From Paraburkholderia caffeinitolerans (GTDB lineage: Bacteria > Pseudomonadota > Gammaproteobacteria > Burkholderiales > Burkholderiaceae), in assembly GCF_902859945.1 (NCBI RefSeq), contig NZ_CADIKL010000015.1, positions 62,001 through 126,000 of the forward strand: a stretch of DNA of 64,000 bases, given 5' to 3'. Shown one piece after another: positions 43,219 to 52,950 of the stretch (its first letter is position 1; every line of letters begins with the position of its first letter). A program made the position numbers and the translations under genes. A model generated the notes under the pieces. The model was not told where the DNA came from, made no database searches, and was given only the letters and a program-made list of their open reading frames with translations.

Positions 43219-45500
43219 CGAAGCGACGTACCACGGGGGCGCGCGAGCCGAAGGACGGCATAGGCGTGACTGGCGATCTGTTCGCGCAGTTCGACGAGCC
43301 GCTCGATGCCGGGCAGGACGAGACGGCGAATGAGCCGGTAGGCAGCACTGTTCAGTCCGATAGGGTTGTGCGTGCAACATCAATCGAATCGTCGGCGCAG
43401 ATGCTCGGCACGCTCGGCCGTTGGGTCGAGCGCGGCTGGCTGCGCACGCTCGATGGCGCCTTTGCCCGCTTTCTGCTCGACGAAGCGCCCGACGCGCCGC
43501 CGCTCTTGTTGCTGGCCGCTGCGCTTGCGAGTCATCAATTGGGACGTGGGCATGTTTGTCTCGACTTGCAGGCGACGCTCGACGATCCGGCGTTCGCGCT
43601 TTCCTTGCCGCCCGACGGCCCGCAGTTGCCCACCGACGAGCCGCCGCTGCCGCCCGCCGAGGTGCTGGCTGGCGTGACGCTCACGCAGTGGCTGGGCGCA
43701 CTCGACGCACCCGACCTGGCCGGGCGCGACCACGGCACCACGCCGCTCGTGCTGGCGGGCACGCGTCTCTATCTGCGGCGCTACTGGCAGTACGAGCAGG
43801 ACGTGCGCGCGGGCATCGAGGCGCGGCTCGCGCTGGGCGCACGGCTCGAGGCTGGGTTGCCCGCATCGCGCGCGCGCTCGGCGCTCGACATTCTGTTCGA
43901 GCCGCGCCGCGCCGATGCGAAAGGCGCGGACTGGCAGAAGCTCGCTTGTGCGCTCGCAGCGCGCAGCGCCTTCGGCATCATCACCGGCGGCCCCGGCACG
44001 GGCAAAACCACTACGGTTGTGAAATTGCTCGCGCTATTGCAGACGCTTGCGCTCGGCCAGGCGGCAGAGGGCGGGCGGCCGCTGCGGATTCGCCTCGCGG
44101 CGCCTACCGGCAAGGCGGCGGCGCGCCTGAATGAATCGATCGCCGGGGCCGTCGCACGGCTGCCGTTCGAGGCGCTTGCGCAGCAGGTGGGCACACAGCA
44201 GGTGGATGCCGCCATGCTGCGCAGTGCGATTCCCACCACGGTGACCACCTTGCACCGCGTGCTCGGCACGCGGCCGGGCAGCCGGCGCTTTCGTCACGAT
44301 GCCGGTAATCCGCTGCCCGTGGACGTGCTCGTGATCGACGAGGCCTCGATGGTCGATCTCGAGATGATGGCGGCCGTGCTCGACGCCTTGCCGCCCACGG
44401 CGCGTCTCGTCCTGCTCGGCGACAAGGACCAATTGGCCTCGGTGGAGGCCGGCGCGGTGCTGGGCGAGCTCTGCAACCGCGCGCGTGAAGGCCACTATAC
44501 GCAAGCCTCGTGTGCCTGGCTCGAAGCCGCGACGGGCGAACGAATCGATGCCGGGATGCTCGACGCGCACGGCACGCCGCTCGATCAGGCGGTGGCGATG
44601 CTGCGCGAGAGCCACCGTTTCGCATCGGAAAGCGGGATCGGCGCGCTTGCCGAACTCGTCAATGTGGGCGATGCCACGGGCGTGGCGAAAATCTGGCGAC
44701 ACGGTTACGCGGATCTTGCACGGCTCATCTGCCCCGCGCACGACGACGCGCCGCTGCGCGCGCTGATCGTCGATGGCGTCATGAGCGAAACCCGCGCCGA
44801 ACAAGATGCACGCGAGCGGCATGCGGACACCGCGCAGCGGCGCGGCTACCGGCATTACCTGGTCACGATGGGCGCTTTGCGTCCCGCGCCGGGTGCATCG
44901 CCCGAGGCGTTGTCCGAATGGGCGGCGGCGGTGCTGAAGGCGCACACGGAGTTCCAGTTGCTGTGCGCGCTGCGACGTGGTGCATGGGGCGTGGACGGGC
45001 TCAACCGGCGCGTCGCGCGGATTCTGCAGGAAGAAGGGCTGATCGATCCGCTCGGTGACTGGTACGCGGGCCGTCCGGTGCTCGTCACGCATAACGACTA
45101 CGAACTGGGCTTGATGAATGGCGATATCGGCATCGCGCTGGATTTGCCGGTGGAGGCTGGCGCGCCCCCGGTGCTGCGCGTGGCGTTTCCGGCCGGCGAC
45201 GGCACGGGCGGCGTGAAATGGGTGTCGCCGAGCCGCTTGCAGGGTGTCGAGACCGTATTCGCCCTGACCGTCCACAAGTCCCAGGGCTCGGAGTTTACGC
45301 ACGCGGCGCTCGTGCTGCCCGATACCTACAGTCCGATTCTCACGCGCGAACTCGTCTACACCGGCATCACCCGTGCGCGCGCGTTTCTCACGCTGGCGCT
45401 TCCCGAAGGGCGTTCGGTGCTCGACCGCGCGGTGCAGGCGAAGGTCCAGCGTGCGAGCGGCTTGATGGCGGGTCTTGCCCGCGATGCCGCTGCTGCCTGA
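43215..45500 (+). CDS. recD: Exodeoxyribonuclease V alpha subunit, RecD
   Basis: 761 residues, starting in an ATGA overlap with recB with GGAGA seven bases upstream. SF1B helicase: Walker A GGPGTGKTTT (Lys264), LVIDEASMVDLEMM as motif II, LLGDKDQLASVEAGAVLGE as motif III and ALTVHKSQGSEFTHAALVLP as motif V. It is longer than E. coli RecD because of an N-terminal extension of about 50 residues (KRRTTGAREPKDGIG). The 5'-3' motor of the complex. Confidence 0.94.
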   Translation: MTKRRTTGAREPKDGIGVTGDLFAQFDEPLDAGQDETANEPVGSTVQSDRVVRATSIESSAQMLGTLGRWVERGWLRTLDGAFARFLLDEAPDAPPLLLLAAALASHQLGRGHVCLDLQATLDDPAFALSLPPDGPQLPTDEPPLPPAEVLAGVTLTQWLGALDAPDLAGRDHGTTPLVLAGTRLYLRRYWQYEQDVRAGIEARLALGARLEAGLPASRARSALDILFEPRRADAKGADWQKLACALAARSAFGIITGGPGTGKTTTVVKLLALLQTLALGQAAEGGRPLRIRLAAPTGKAAARLNESIAGAVARLPFEALAQQVGTQQVDAAMLRSAIPTTVTTLHRVLGTRPGSRRFRHDAGNPLPVDVLVIDEASMVDLEMMAAVLDALPPTARLVLLGDKDQLASVEAGAVLGELCNRAREGHYTQASCAWLEAATGERIDAGMLDAHGTPLDQAVAMLRESHRFASESGIGALAELVNVGDATGVAKIWRHGYADLARLICPAHDDAPLRALIVDGVMSETRAEQDARERHADTAQRRGYRHYLVTMGALRPAPGASPEALSEWAAAVLKAHTEFQLLCALRRGAWGVDGLNRRVARILQEEGLIDPLGDWYAGRPVLVTHNDYELGLMNGDIGIALDLPVEAGAPPVLRVAFPAGDGTGGVKWVSPSRLQGVETVFALTVHKSQGSEFTHAALVLPDTYSPILTRELVYTGITRARAFLTLALPEGRSVLDRAVQAKVQRASGLMAGLARDAAAA

Positions 45501-45555
45501 GGCCGGATGGCTGTATCGCCGGGCCGGAGTTTCTCATCCGATAGCGAGAAAATAA

Positions 45556-45593
45556 AACGGTCGAGCCGCGCAGGCCTGCGCGGCTCGACCGTT
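45556..45593. terminator. Perfect palindrome between recD and ohr
   Basis: A 38-base perfect palindrome with 19-base arms (AACGGTCGAGCCGCGCAGG and its complement). On the minus strand it is followed by TTTTATTTT, so it terminates ohr well; it probably also stops recD transcripts. Confidence 0.88.
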
Positions 45594-45627
45594 CCGATCG
45601 GAAATCGAGAAAATATCCGGCGCGTCG

Positions 45628-46053
<426 letters not shown>

Positions 46054-46231
46054 GACTGACTCTCCTGGGTGAGCGATGCAGCAGGTAGCGCTGCGGGTGT
46101 GAAGCGGTTGAAAATCGGCTGAATCATTAGTCGTCCAGACCGGACGCGGTCTTCGCGACGAACCGTGCTACGGCGCTACAGCGACGATAACGATCATACG
46201 TGGCGTTCGCGTGATCATCGTCGCCTTAGTG

Positions 46232-46249
46232 CTATCTATTAATAGATAG
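46232..46249. promoter_or_regulatory. 18-base perfect palindrome upstream of ohr
   Basis: CTATCTATTAATAGATAG, about 180 bases before the ohr start. Its ATCTA/TAGAT half sites recur in the palindrome in front of the TetR gene, suggesting that the TetR protein binds here and controls ohr. Confidence 0.6.
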
Positions 46250-46261
46250 ACAAATGGTGCT

Positions 46262-46284
46262 GCAAAAAGGCGGCAAGCCGCCTT
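46262..46284 (-). terminator. Intrinsic terminator of the TetR gene
   Basis: Read on the minus strand: AAGGCGG, CTTG loop, CCGCCTT, then a T-run. It lies 27 bases past the TetR stop, so ohr needs its own promoter. Confidence 0.85.
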
Positions 46285-46310
46285 CGTACAAATATTTCCG
46301 ATCGTCCCTA

Positions 46311-46877
46311 TCAGGGAACGGCTTTCCACGTTGCTTCCACGTCTTCGAGCCGCGCCTTCGTATGAAACAGTCGGCTTGCCAGTACGCTGCCCTGCAGCGC
46401 CGCGAACAATGTGCGCGCCGCGCTTTCGGGCTTGCCGCGCGCGACCAGCGTGCCTTCCTCTACGCCTTGTGCCAGCACTTTCGCGAGCCACGATTCGTTG
46501 GCGCGGAAAAACGCTTGCACGGCCTCACGCACCGTCTCGGGCAGCGTTCCGATGTCGGCGGCCAGCATGCCGCACAAGCAGATCTGGTCGCCGTCACCAA
46601 GCGTCTTGCCGAACATCCGCGTATATCTCGTGAGTTTCTCGTTTGCGGGTAGCGCTGGGTCCACGGTCTGCAAGGCACGCATGACTTCGCCGCTGTACTG
46701 ATTCACCGCTTCGAGCACCAGGTCGTCTTTCGACGGGAAGTAATAGTGAATGCTCGACGTTTTCACGCCCACGAGTTCCGAAAGGTCGCGATAGCTGAAG
46801 CCGTTGTAGCCGCGCAGCATCATCAACGTGATGGCGTGGTCCAACACCTGCTCGCGTACTGTCAACTTCGTTTCCAT
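46311..46877 (-). CDS. TetR family regulator
   Basis: 188 residues from METKLTVREQ. N-terminal helix-turn-helix (YRDLSELVGVKTSSIHYYFPSKDDL). The C-terminal ligand domain contains ICLCGMLAADIGTLPETV, seen in the TetR_C-type regulators of reductases. The predicted promoter (46885-46913) would start RNA almost at the ATG, which rules out the in-frame start at 46913 and suggests an almost leaderless message. Probably autoregulated; ohr downstream is a plausible second target. Confidence 0.87.
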   Translation of the reverse strand: METKLTVREQVLDHAITLMMLRGYNGFSYRDLSELVGVKTSSIHYYFPSKDDLVLEAVNQYSGEVMRALQTVDPALPANEKLTRYTRMFGKTLGDGDQICLCGMLAADIGTLPETVREAVQAFFRANESWLAKVLAQGVEEGTLVARGKPESAARTLFAALQGSVLASRLFHTKARLEDVEATWKAVP

Positions 46878-46884
46878 GGGCTTC

Positions 46885-46913
46885 AATTTATCTACTGGAA
46901 GGTAGATTGTCAA
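46885..46913 (-). promoter_or_regulatory. Promoter with operator filling its spacer, TetR gene
   Basis: On the minus strand TTGACA (46913-46908) and TAAATT (46890-46885) at 17-base spacing. Between them lies ATCTACTGGAAGGTAGAT (plus-strand 46890-46907), a palindrome with 6-base perfect arms. A bound dimer would exclude RNA polymerase. Confidence 0.7.
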
Positions 46914-46990
46914 GTGCCGAAACGAAATTTAGTTTCCTTTGCTCGCCGGCGCTCTGTGGCGCTCCACGCTGCTCCGTGAACAGCCGTGCT

Positions 46991-47626
46991 TCAGAGCCCC
47001 CGCCGGCCCGCGCTGAGGATCAGCCGCAAGCCGAGTGCGGCGATCGCGCCCGCCGCAATGCGGTCGATCCAGTGCTTCGCGCGCAGATAGAGATCGCGCG
47101 GGCGCTGGCTCGAAAAGCAGAGCGCGACCACGGTGTACCAGCCGGTTTCGATCGCGAACACGAGCGGCGGCAACGCGAAATAGCACCAGAGCGGCGGATG
47201 CTGCGGGAGCAGCGCCACGAAGATGCTGCCGTAAGCCACGGCCGTTTTCGGATTACTCAGTTGAGTCGTCAGGCCGGTCCAGAACGATTTGCCCGGGCGC
47301 GCGTCCTGCGCCTCGCTCTTGTCCATCGTCACGGGCTGACCCGCACCGCGCCAGATGCGCGAGGCAATGTAGAGGAGATAGAGGCCGCCTGCGATCTTGA
47401 GCCCGGCATAGAGCCAGGCGACGGTGGAGAGGAGCGTATAGAGCCCCGCGAGCGCAATGCCTGCAAAGCAGATCGCGCCGATGCCCATGCCGAAAGCAGT
47501 GGCCACGCCGTCCCGGCGCGACAGGCCGATCGCGTTGCGCGCGACCATCACGAAGCTGGGGCCGGGGCTCATCGCGCCGAGCAGGACGGCGGCGAGAATG
47601 CTGAGGACAGCGGTAGTGGGGGACAT
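46991..47626 (-). CDS. LysE/RhtB family exporter
   Basis: 211 residues with about six membrane helices. VLLGAMSPGPSFVMVARNAIGLS carries SPGPS, and TQLSNPKTAVAYGSIFVALLP the NPK segment. It exports an amino acid or similar metabolite, unidentified. It shares the strand with the TetR gene 114 bases downstream. An imperfect inverted repeat (CACTTCGCAC ... GTGCGAAAGTG, about 47679-47720) lies upstream of its start and may be an operator. Confidence 0.86.
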   Translation of the reverse strand: MSPTTAVLSILAAVLLGAMSPGPSFVMVARNAIGLSRRDGVATAFGMGIGAICFAGIALAGLYTLLSTVAWLYAGLKIAGGLYLLYIASRIWRGAGQPVTMDKSEAQDARPGKSFWTGLTTQLSNPKTAVAYGSIFVALLPQHPPLWCYFALPPLVFAIETGWYTVVALCFSSQRPRDLYLRAKHWIDRIAAGAIAALGLRLILSAGRRGL

Positions 47627-47821
47627 GGCAAGGCCGGTTGCGCGGGGAATGAATTTTTAACACTAGCACGCACATAGGCACTTCGCACGGGCCAATTGGC
47701 GATGCTCGAGTGCGAAAGTGTCCATGCGGTTCGGCGTTTCCGAAGCGAATCGAAATGCCGGCTTGGTACCGGATCGGAAACTCGCGCAAGCGCCCGCTGC
47801 TTTGCGGGGATCAAGCAGGCC

Positions 47822-48538
47822 TCAAGCCTCGCGTGCGTCGCGCTCCCGGCTCCAGTGTTCGAGCAGCACACGTGTTTGCTCGCCAATGTTCGCCTTGAGG
47901 AACTCGGCTTTCGCTGCGTCGATGTCGTTCCATTCGAGCATCGAGAGCGTCGAGCGGCGCGCAACATAGAAAAGCAGAAACTGCCCGTAGAGACTGAACA
48001 TGCGCACGATGGTGAGCGGATCGTCGGCGCTCAGGCCCGTGATACGGGCCAGCAGTGCCGAGTTCACTTCGTTCAGTGGCATGCGCACGCGCTCGCGCAG
48101 CACCTCGGTGCCGATTTCGGGCTCACCGCCGCCTTGCTCGCGCGCGAAAAAGAGCCGCTGGTCCGGCTCGCAGTGCTTCACAAAGGTGCGGTCGGCTACC
48201 GTGCGCTGGATGTCGAGAAACGCTTCGATGAGCACGGCGGTGTCGGCGTCTTGTTCCAGCGCCGCGCGGGCGCGCAGCACGGCGGGCTCGAAGGCCTCCC
48301 ACGAAGCGTCGGCGAGCGACTCGGCGCACGCGCGGTAAAGCCCTTCCTTGTTCTCGAAGTAGTACTGCAGCGCCGGTGCATTGACGCCGGCACGCGCTGC
48401 GATGTCCCGTGTCGAGGCGCCCTCGAAGCCGTGCTGCCCGAACAGGCTGATGGCGGCTTCGATGATCTTGCGGCGCGTTTCGTCGCCGCGCGCATAGCCG
48501 CCCGCCGCCGGGCGGCGCAGTCGTTTTGGTTCGTTCAT
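47822..48538 (-). CDS. TetR family regulator of the efflux operon (CecR-like)
   Basis: 238 residues from the ATG at 48538 (MNEPKRLRRPAAGG); an ATG at 48559 is also in frame. Helix-turn-helix ASTRDIAARAGVNAPALQYYFENKEGLY matches the CecR/YbiH group, whose C-terminal domain binds drugs. It is divergent from the emrA-emrB-nodT operon across 112 bases that hold a promoter with repeated sites, so it most likely represses that operon. Confidence 0.86.
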   Translation of the reverse strand: MNEPKRLRRPAAGGYARGDETRRKIIEAAISLFGQHGFEGASTRDIAARAGVNAPALQYYFENKEGLYRACAESLADASWEAFEPAVLRARAALEQDADTAVLIEAFLDIQRTVADRTFVKHCEPDQRLFFAREQGGGEPEIGTEVLRERVRMPLNEVNSALLARITGLSADDPLTIVRMFSLYGQFLLFYVARRSTLSMLEWNDIDAAKAEFLKANIGEQTRVLLEHWSRERDAREA

Positions 48539-48578
48539 AAGCATCCGGTTAGCGCCCACGCTTACGGAAATATATCAC

Positions 48579-48625
48579 TTGACACAATTTTTCCGAATGG
48601 AATAATTTTGCCAACTGGAATAATT
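48579..48625 (+). promoter_or_regulatory. Efflux operon promoter with repeated operator sites
   Basis: A perfect TTGACA (48579-48584) and AATAAT (48601-48606) at 16-base spacing. TGGAATAATT occurs twice, at 48598-48607 (over the -10) and 48616-48625, 18 bases apart; the second copy is part of GGAATAATTCC, an inverted repeat with central A. Ideal sites for the divergent TetR regulator. Confidence 0.75.
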
Positions 48626-48650
48626 CCGATCATTTGAGGTTCAGGCAAAC

Positions 48651-49787
48651 ATGTCTACGACTGCGGGGACATCGGGGCGCGAAGCGTCGAGCGATGCCGT
48701 TTCGGCTGAAAAGCGCGGCACGAAGCGCATCGTGCTGGTGGGGCTCGGGCTTGTGGCGCTCGTTGCCGCGGTGGCATGGGGCGGCCACTGGTGGTTGGTC
48801 GGCCGCTTCATCGAGAGCACCGACGACGCCTATTTGAAGGCCGATAGCGTGACGATCGCGCCGAAGGTGAATGGTTACATCACCGATGTTTATGTGGCCG
48901 ACAACCAGGCGGTGAAGGTCGGCGACCCGCTCGTGAAGCTCGACGCACGCCAGTATCAGGTGGCGCTCGATCAGGCGAACGCGACTGTGGACGCACGCAA
49001 CGCGGACATCCAGCATGCCGAGGCGCAGCTCGCGCAGCAGCATGCCAACATTGCCCAGACCCAGGCGCAGCAGGAAGTGGCGCGCGTGAGCCTGCGCCAT
49101 GCGCAAGACGAAGTTGCGCGCTATGCGCCGCTTACTGCCATCGGCGCGGAAACTGCAGATCGTCTCGCGGAACTCAAGAGCCAGCGCGATCAGGCCCAGG
49201 CCAAGCTGGCCGCCGACACCGCCGCTGTGGAAGCCGCGCGCTCGCAGATTGCAGCGCTCACCGCACAGATCGCGCAGGCACGCGCGCAACTCGAGGCGGC
49301 ACGCGCCAACGCCGCTCAGGCGCAACTCGATCTGGATAACACCGTGGTGAAGAGCGCGCTCGCGGGCCGCGTGGGCGATCGCACGGTACGCGTGGGCCAG
49401 TATGTGCAGCCCGGTACGCGCATGCTCACCGTGGTGCCCGTGCAGCAGACTTACCTCACCGCGAATTTCAAGGAAACGCAGATTGGCCGCATGCGTGTGG
49501 GCCAACCCGTCGAGATGCATGTCGACGCACTGCCGGGCCATACGCTGCATGGTGTGGTGGACAGCTTCTCGCCGGGCACCGGCGCGCAGTTCGCGTTGCT
49601 GCCGCCCGAGAACGCTACTGGCAACTTCACGAAGATCGTGCAGCGTGTGCCGGTACGCATCCGTGTCGACACCGGCCCCGAAACGCGCGGCGTGCTGCTG
49701 CCCGGCATGTCCGTGACTGTGGACGTCGACACGCGCTCCGCCCGCGAGGACGACCGCCGCATCGACGCCGAGAATCATCGTGGCTGA
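48651..49787 (+). CDS. emrA: EmrA/HlyD-type periplasmic adaptor
   Basis: 378 residues. Cytoplasmic tail, one membrane helix at about 26-46, then STDDAYLKADSVTIAPKVNGYI, the EmrA lipoyl/barrel start. A long coiled-coil hairpin of Ala/Gln/Arg heptads (about 110-230) follows, then LDNTVVKSALAGRVGDRTVRVGQYV. It bridges EmrB to the outer-membrane channel. The stop overlaps the emrB GTG. Confidence 0.92.
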   Translation: MSTTAGTSGREASSDAVSAEKRGTKRIVLVGLGLVALVAAVAWGGHWWLVGRFIESTDDAYLKADSVTIAPKVNGYITDVYVADNQAVKVGDPLVKLDARQYQVALDQANATVDARNADIQHAEAQLAQQHANIAQTQAQQEVARVSLRHAQDEVARYAPLTAIGAETADRLAELKSQRDQAQAKLAADTAAVEAARSQIAALTAQIAQARAQLEAARANAAQAQLDLDNTVVKSALAGRVGDRTVRVGQYVQPGTRMLTVVPVQQTYLTANFKETQIGRMRVGQPVEMHVDALPGHTLHGVVDSFSPGTGAQFALLPPENATGNFTKIVQRVPVRIRVDTGPETRGVLLPGMSVTVDVDTRSAREDDRRIDAENHRG

Positions 49788-51375
49788 ACACGCGGCGGGA
49801 CAGGCGGGCGGGGCGCATCCGCACGGCGAGCGCGCGAGCGTGGCCGACTGGGTCGCGGTGGCGGCCGGCGCGCTCGGCGCGCTGATGGCGACGCTCGACA
49901 TCTCCATCACGAACTCGGCGCTGCCGCAGATTCAGGGCGAAATTGGCGCGACCGGCACCGAGGGCACGTGGATTTCCACGGGCTATCTGATGTCCGAAAT
50001 CGTGATGATTCCGCTTGCTGCGTGGCTCACGCGGGTCTTCGGACTGCGAAAGTTTCTGCTCGTCAACTCCGCGCTTTTCATCGGTTTTTCTATGATGTGC
50101 GGCTGGTCGAATTCGCTTGGACTGATGATTGCGGGGCGCATCGGCCAGGGCTTCACGGGCGGTGCGATGATCCCCACGGGTCAGACCATCATTCGCACGC
50201 GTCTGCCGCTCTCGCAGTTGCCGATCGGCATGACGGTGTTTGGCCTCATCGTGTTGCTCGGGCCGCTGCTCGGACCGGTCGTGGGCGGCTGGCTCGCGGA
50301 GAACATCAGCTGGAGCTGGTGCTTCTTCATCAACCTGCCCGTGTGTCTTGCGCTCATCACGCTGCTGATCGTCGGGCTCGAGCCCGATCGCCCGCATTGG
50401 GAAGCGTTTTTCAAGGCTGACTGGATAGGCATCGTCGGGCTGGCCGTGGGCCTGAGCTCGCTCACGGTCGTGCTCGAAGAGGGGCAGCGCGAGCGCTGGT
50501 TCGAATCGAACATGATCGTCACGCTCACGTGGGTGACGATCGCGGGGATGGCGCTCATCGCGCTTTCGCAATTCACGGCAAAAAAGCCGATTCTGCGCCT
50601 TTCGCTCATGCGCAATCCGCGCTATGCGAGTGTGATTGTGATCGTGTTCGCAGTGGGCGCGGGGCTTTACGGCATTTCCTATTTGCTGCCGCAGTTCCTG
50701 GCACTGGTCGCGGGCTATAACGCGGAGCAGTCGGGCGCGATCATGCTGCTTTCTGGCTTGCCCGCGTTCGCGATGATGCCGGTGCTGCCGCGCCTGCTGG
50801 GCAAAGTGGATTTTCGTGTGCTGGTGGTAAGCGGGCTATTGCTGTTCACGCTGAGTTGCATGCTCGATATTTCGCTTACCGCACAGAGCGTGGGTCACGA
50901 TTTCGTCTGGTCGCAACTGGTGCGCGGCACCGCCCAGATGCTCGCGATGATGCCGCTCAATCAGGCTTCGATGGCCGCTGTTTCGCGCGAAGATTCCGGC
51001 GACGCGGCAGGGCTCTATAACATGGCGCGCAATCTGGGCGGGTCGGTGGGGCTTGCGATCATCGGCACGCTCATCGACCGCCGCGAGACCTATCACGTGG
51101 CCGTGCTGCGCGAGTCGGTCAGCGCCAATTCGCTGATCGGTCAGGAACGCCTGGCGGCGGGCGCGGCGAACTGGTTCACGCAAACCGGCGACATGGCTTA
51201 CTCGCAGATGCGCTCGCTTGGCCAGATCGCGTTGCAGATCCAGCAGCAAGCACTGGTTATCACGTTCTCCGAAACATTCTGGGTGCTCGGCATCGCGCTG
51301 GCGGCATGCGTGCCGCTGGCGCTCCTGCTCAAGAAACCGCAGCCCGGCGTGGATACGTCGTCGGCCGGCCACTGA
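49780..51375 (+). CDS. emrB: EmrB-type 14-helix MFS drug exporter (DHA2), GTG start
   Basis: 531 residues. GTG 49780 overlaps the emrA stop by eight bases. LMATLDISITNSALPQIQGEIG is DHA2 motif D1, WISTGYLMSEIVMIPLAAWL and GLIVLLGPLLGPVVGGWLAE (motif C) are typical. It pumps hydrophobic drugs through the EmrA-NodT path using the proton gradient. The N-terminal 25 residues are His/Gly-rich. Confidence 0.92.
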   Translation: MAEHAAGQAGGAHPHGERASVADWVAVAAGALGALMATLDISITNSALPQIQGEIGATGTEGTWISTGYLMSEIVMIPLAAWLTRVFGLRKFLLVNSALFIGFSMMCGWSNSLGLMIAGRIGQGFTGGAMIPTGQTIIRTRLPLSQLPIGMTVFGLIVLLGPLLGPVVGGWLAENISWSWCFFINLPVCLALITLLIVGLEPDRPHWEAFFKADWIGIVGLAVGLSSLTVVLEEGQRERWFESNMIVTLTWVTIAGMALIALSQFTAKKPILRLSLMRNPRYASVIVIVFAVGAGLYGISYLLPQFLALVAGYNAEQSGAIMLLSGLPAFAMMPVLPRLLGKVDFRVLVVSGLLLFTLSCMLDISLTAQSVGHDFVWSQLVRGTAQMLAMMPLNQASMAAVSREDSGDAAGLYNMARNLGGSVGLAIIGTLIDRRETYHVAVLRESVSANSLIGQERLAAGAANWFTQTGDMAYSQMRSLGQIALQIQQQALVITFSETFWVLGIALAACVPLALLLKKPQPGVDTSSAGH

Positions 51376-51393
51376 CGCTTTGACTTCTGACTC

Positions 51394-52872
51394 ATGACGG
51401 CAATTCGTTCTTTCCGATCCGCGGCAATCGCGCCGCTTACGGTACTGACGGTGCTGGCCGCCGCATGTGCGCTCGTAGCCTGCACCGTGGGCCCCGACTA
51501 TCGCGGCGCACCGGCGGTCGCGCCGGAGGCGGCCAGCGCCGCGACCTTCGTTCGCACGCCCGCGCAGGGCGTGACGCCCGAACGCGCGCCCAGTGAATGG
51601 TGGCTCGCGTTCGACGACCCGCAGTTGAATGCGCTGGTTGCCGCTGCATTCGAGCACAACCCCGATCTGCGCGCCGCCCAGGCGCGGCTGCGCCAATCGC
51701 GCGCGCAGTTGCAGCAGCAGCGCGCAGCAGAGCTGCCCAAGATCTCGGCCAACGCCGCCGCGCCGCGCTTGCGCGAGCCCAATCTCAACGCATTCTCGCA
51801 GCAGCCCGGCAGTTCCGGGGCGGGGCGCGGTCCGTTGCAGTTTTACACCGCCAGCTTCGACGCATCGTGGGAGATCGATCTGTTCGGCGGCACGCGCCGT
51901 GCGGTCGAGGCGGCAAGCGACGAAGCCGATGCGGTTCAGGCCGATCTCGCCGATGTGCAAGTCTCGCTCGCCGCTGAAGTGGCTCAGGCCTACGTCGATT
52001 TGCGCGACGAACAGCAGCGCCTCGCGATTGCGCAGCACAATGCCGATTTGCAGCAACAGATGCTGACGTTGACTGAGCAGCGGCGCGCGGGCGGAACGGC
52101 GGCGGACGTGGATGTCGAGCGATTGACCACGCAGGTAGAGACCACGCGCTCGACGCTCGCGCCGCTCGCGGCACAGGTGGAAATGTCGCTCGACCAGTTG
52201 GCGGTGCTCACCGGCAAGGCGCCGGGAGCGCTCGATGCCGAACTGGCCGCACCGCGCGCGCTGCCGACGCTGCCGGCCTCGGTGCCGGTGAGCGACCCCA
52301 CGACGATGCTCGCGCAGCGTCCCGACATTCGCGCGGCCGAGCGCCGGCTGGCATCGAGCAATGCGCAGATTGGCGAACATGTGGCCGACTTTTTGCCCAA
52401 GCTAACGCTGTTCGGCAGCTTGGGCTTCACCGCGGCCGACCCGGGCCATCTGATGCGCAAGAACAATTTCAGCTGGGCGGGGGTGCCGTATCTGCAATGG
52501 AACGTCTTCGACTTCGGTCGCACACTGAGCGCCGTGCATGGCGCCGAGGCCGCGCGTGACGAAGCGGAGGCGCGCTACGAAAAATCTGTACTCGCGGCGC
52601 TGCAGGACGCGAACGGCGCGCTTTCGCGCTATGGCTATCAGCGCGAGCATCTGCTGACGCTGCAAAAGGTGCAGAACTCGGCGCAGCGTTCGGCCACGCT
52701 AATGCGCGCGCGCTATCGCGCCGGGGCGTCGACTCTCGTCGATCTGCTCGACACGCAGCGCGCCGAATTCCTCGCGCAGCAAGACGTGATTGCGGGGCAG
52801 GCGCAGTTGCTCAAGGACTTTGTTTCGCTTCAGAAAAGCCTGGGGCTCGGCTGGCGCAGCAACGCCAGTTGA
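51394..52872 (+). CDS. NodT-family outer-membrane efflux lipoprotein
   Basis: 492 residues. Lipobox LVAC with Cys30, then TVGPDYRGAPAV, the usual mature start. Two OEP repeats of long helices and strands, with WEIDLFGGTRRAVEAAS and YRAGASTLVDLLDTQR. It completes the tripartite pump 18 bases after emrB. A perfect GC-rich hairpin follows at 52908. Confidence 0.92.
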   Translation: MTAIRSFRSAAIAPLTVLTVLAAACALVACTVGPDYRGAPAVAPEAASAATFVRTPAQGVTPERAPSEWWLAFDDPQLNALVAAAFEHNPDLRAAQARLRQSRAQLQQQRAAELPKISANAAAPRLREPNLNAFSQQPGSSGAGRGPLQFYTASFDASWEIDLFGGTRRAVEAASDEADAVQADLADVQVSLAAEVAQAYVDLRDEQQRLAIAQHNADLQQQMLTLTEQRRAGGTAADVDVERLTTQVETTRSTLAPLAAQVEMSLDQLAVLTGKAPGALDAELAAPRALPTLPASVPVSDPTTMLAQRPDIRAAERRLASSNAQIGEHVADFLPKLTLFGSLGFTAADPGHLMRKNNFSWAGVPYLQWNVFDFGRTLSAVHGAEAARDEAEARYEKSVLAALQDANGALSRYGYQREHLLTLQKVQNSAQRSATLMRARYRAGASTLVDLLDTQRAEFLAQQDVIAGQAQLLKDFVSLQKSLGLGWRSNAS

Positions 52873-52907
52873 GCGCGTGGAATCTCGCTTTCTCTGATCA
52901 ACCAAAG

Positions 52908-52942
52908 CGCGCCGCGCGCGAAACCCTTTCGCGCGCGGCGCG
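52908..52942. terminator. Terminator between nodT and the aldehyde dehydrogenase gene
   Basis: 16-base perfect arms (CGCGCCGCGCGCGAAA and complement) with a three-base loop between convergent genes; the T-run is minimal. Confidence 0.75.
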
Positions 52943-52950
52943 TTCGTCTA

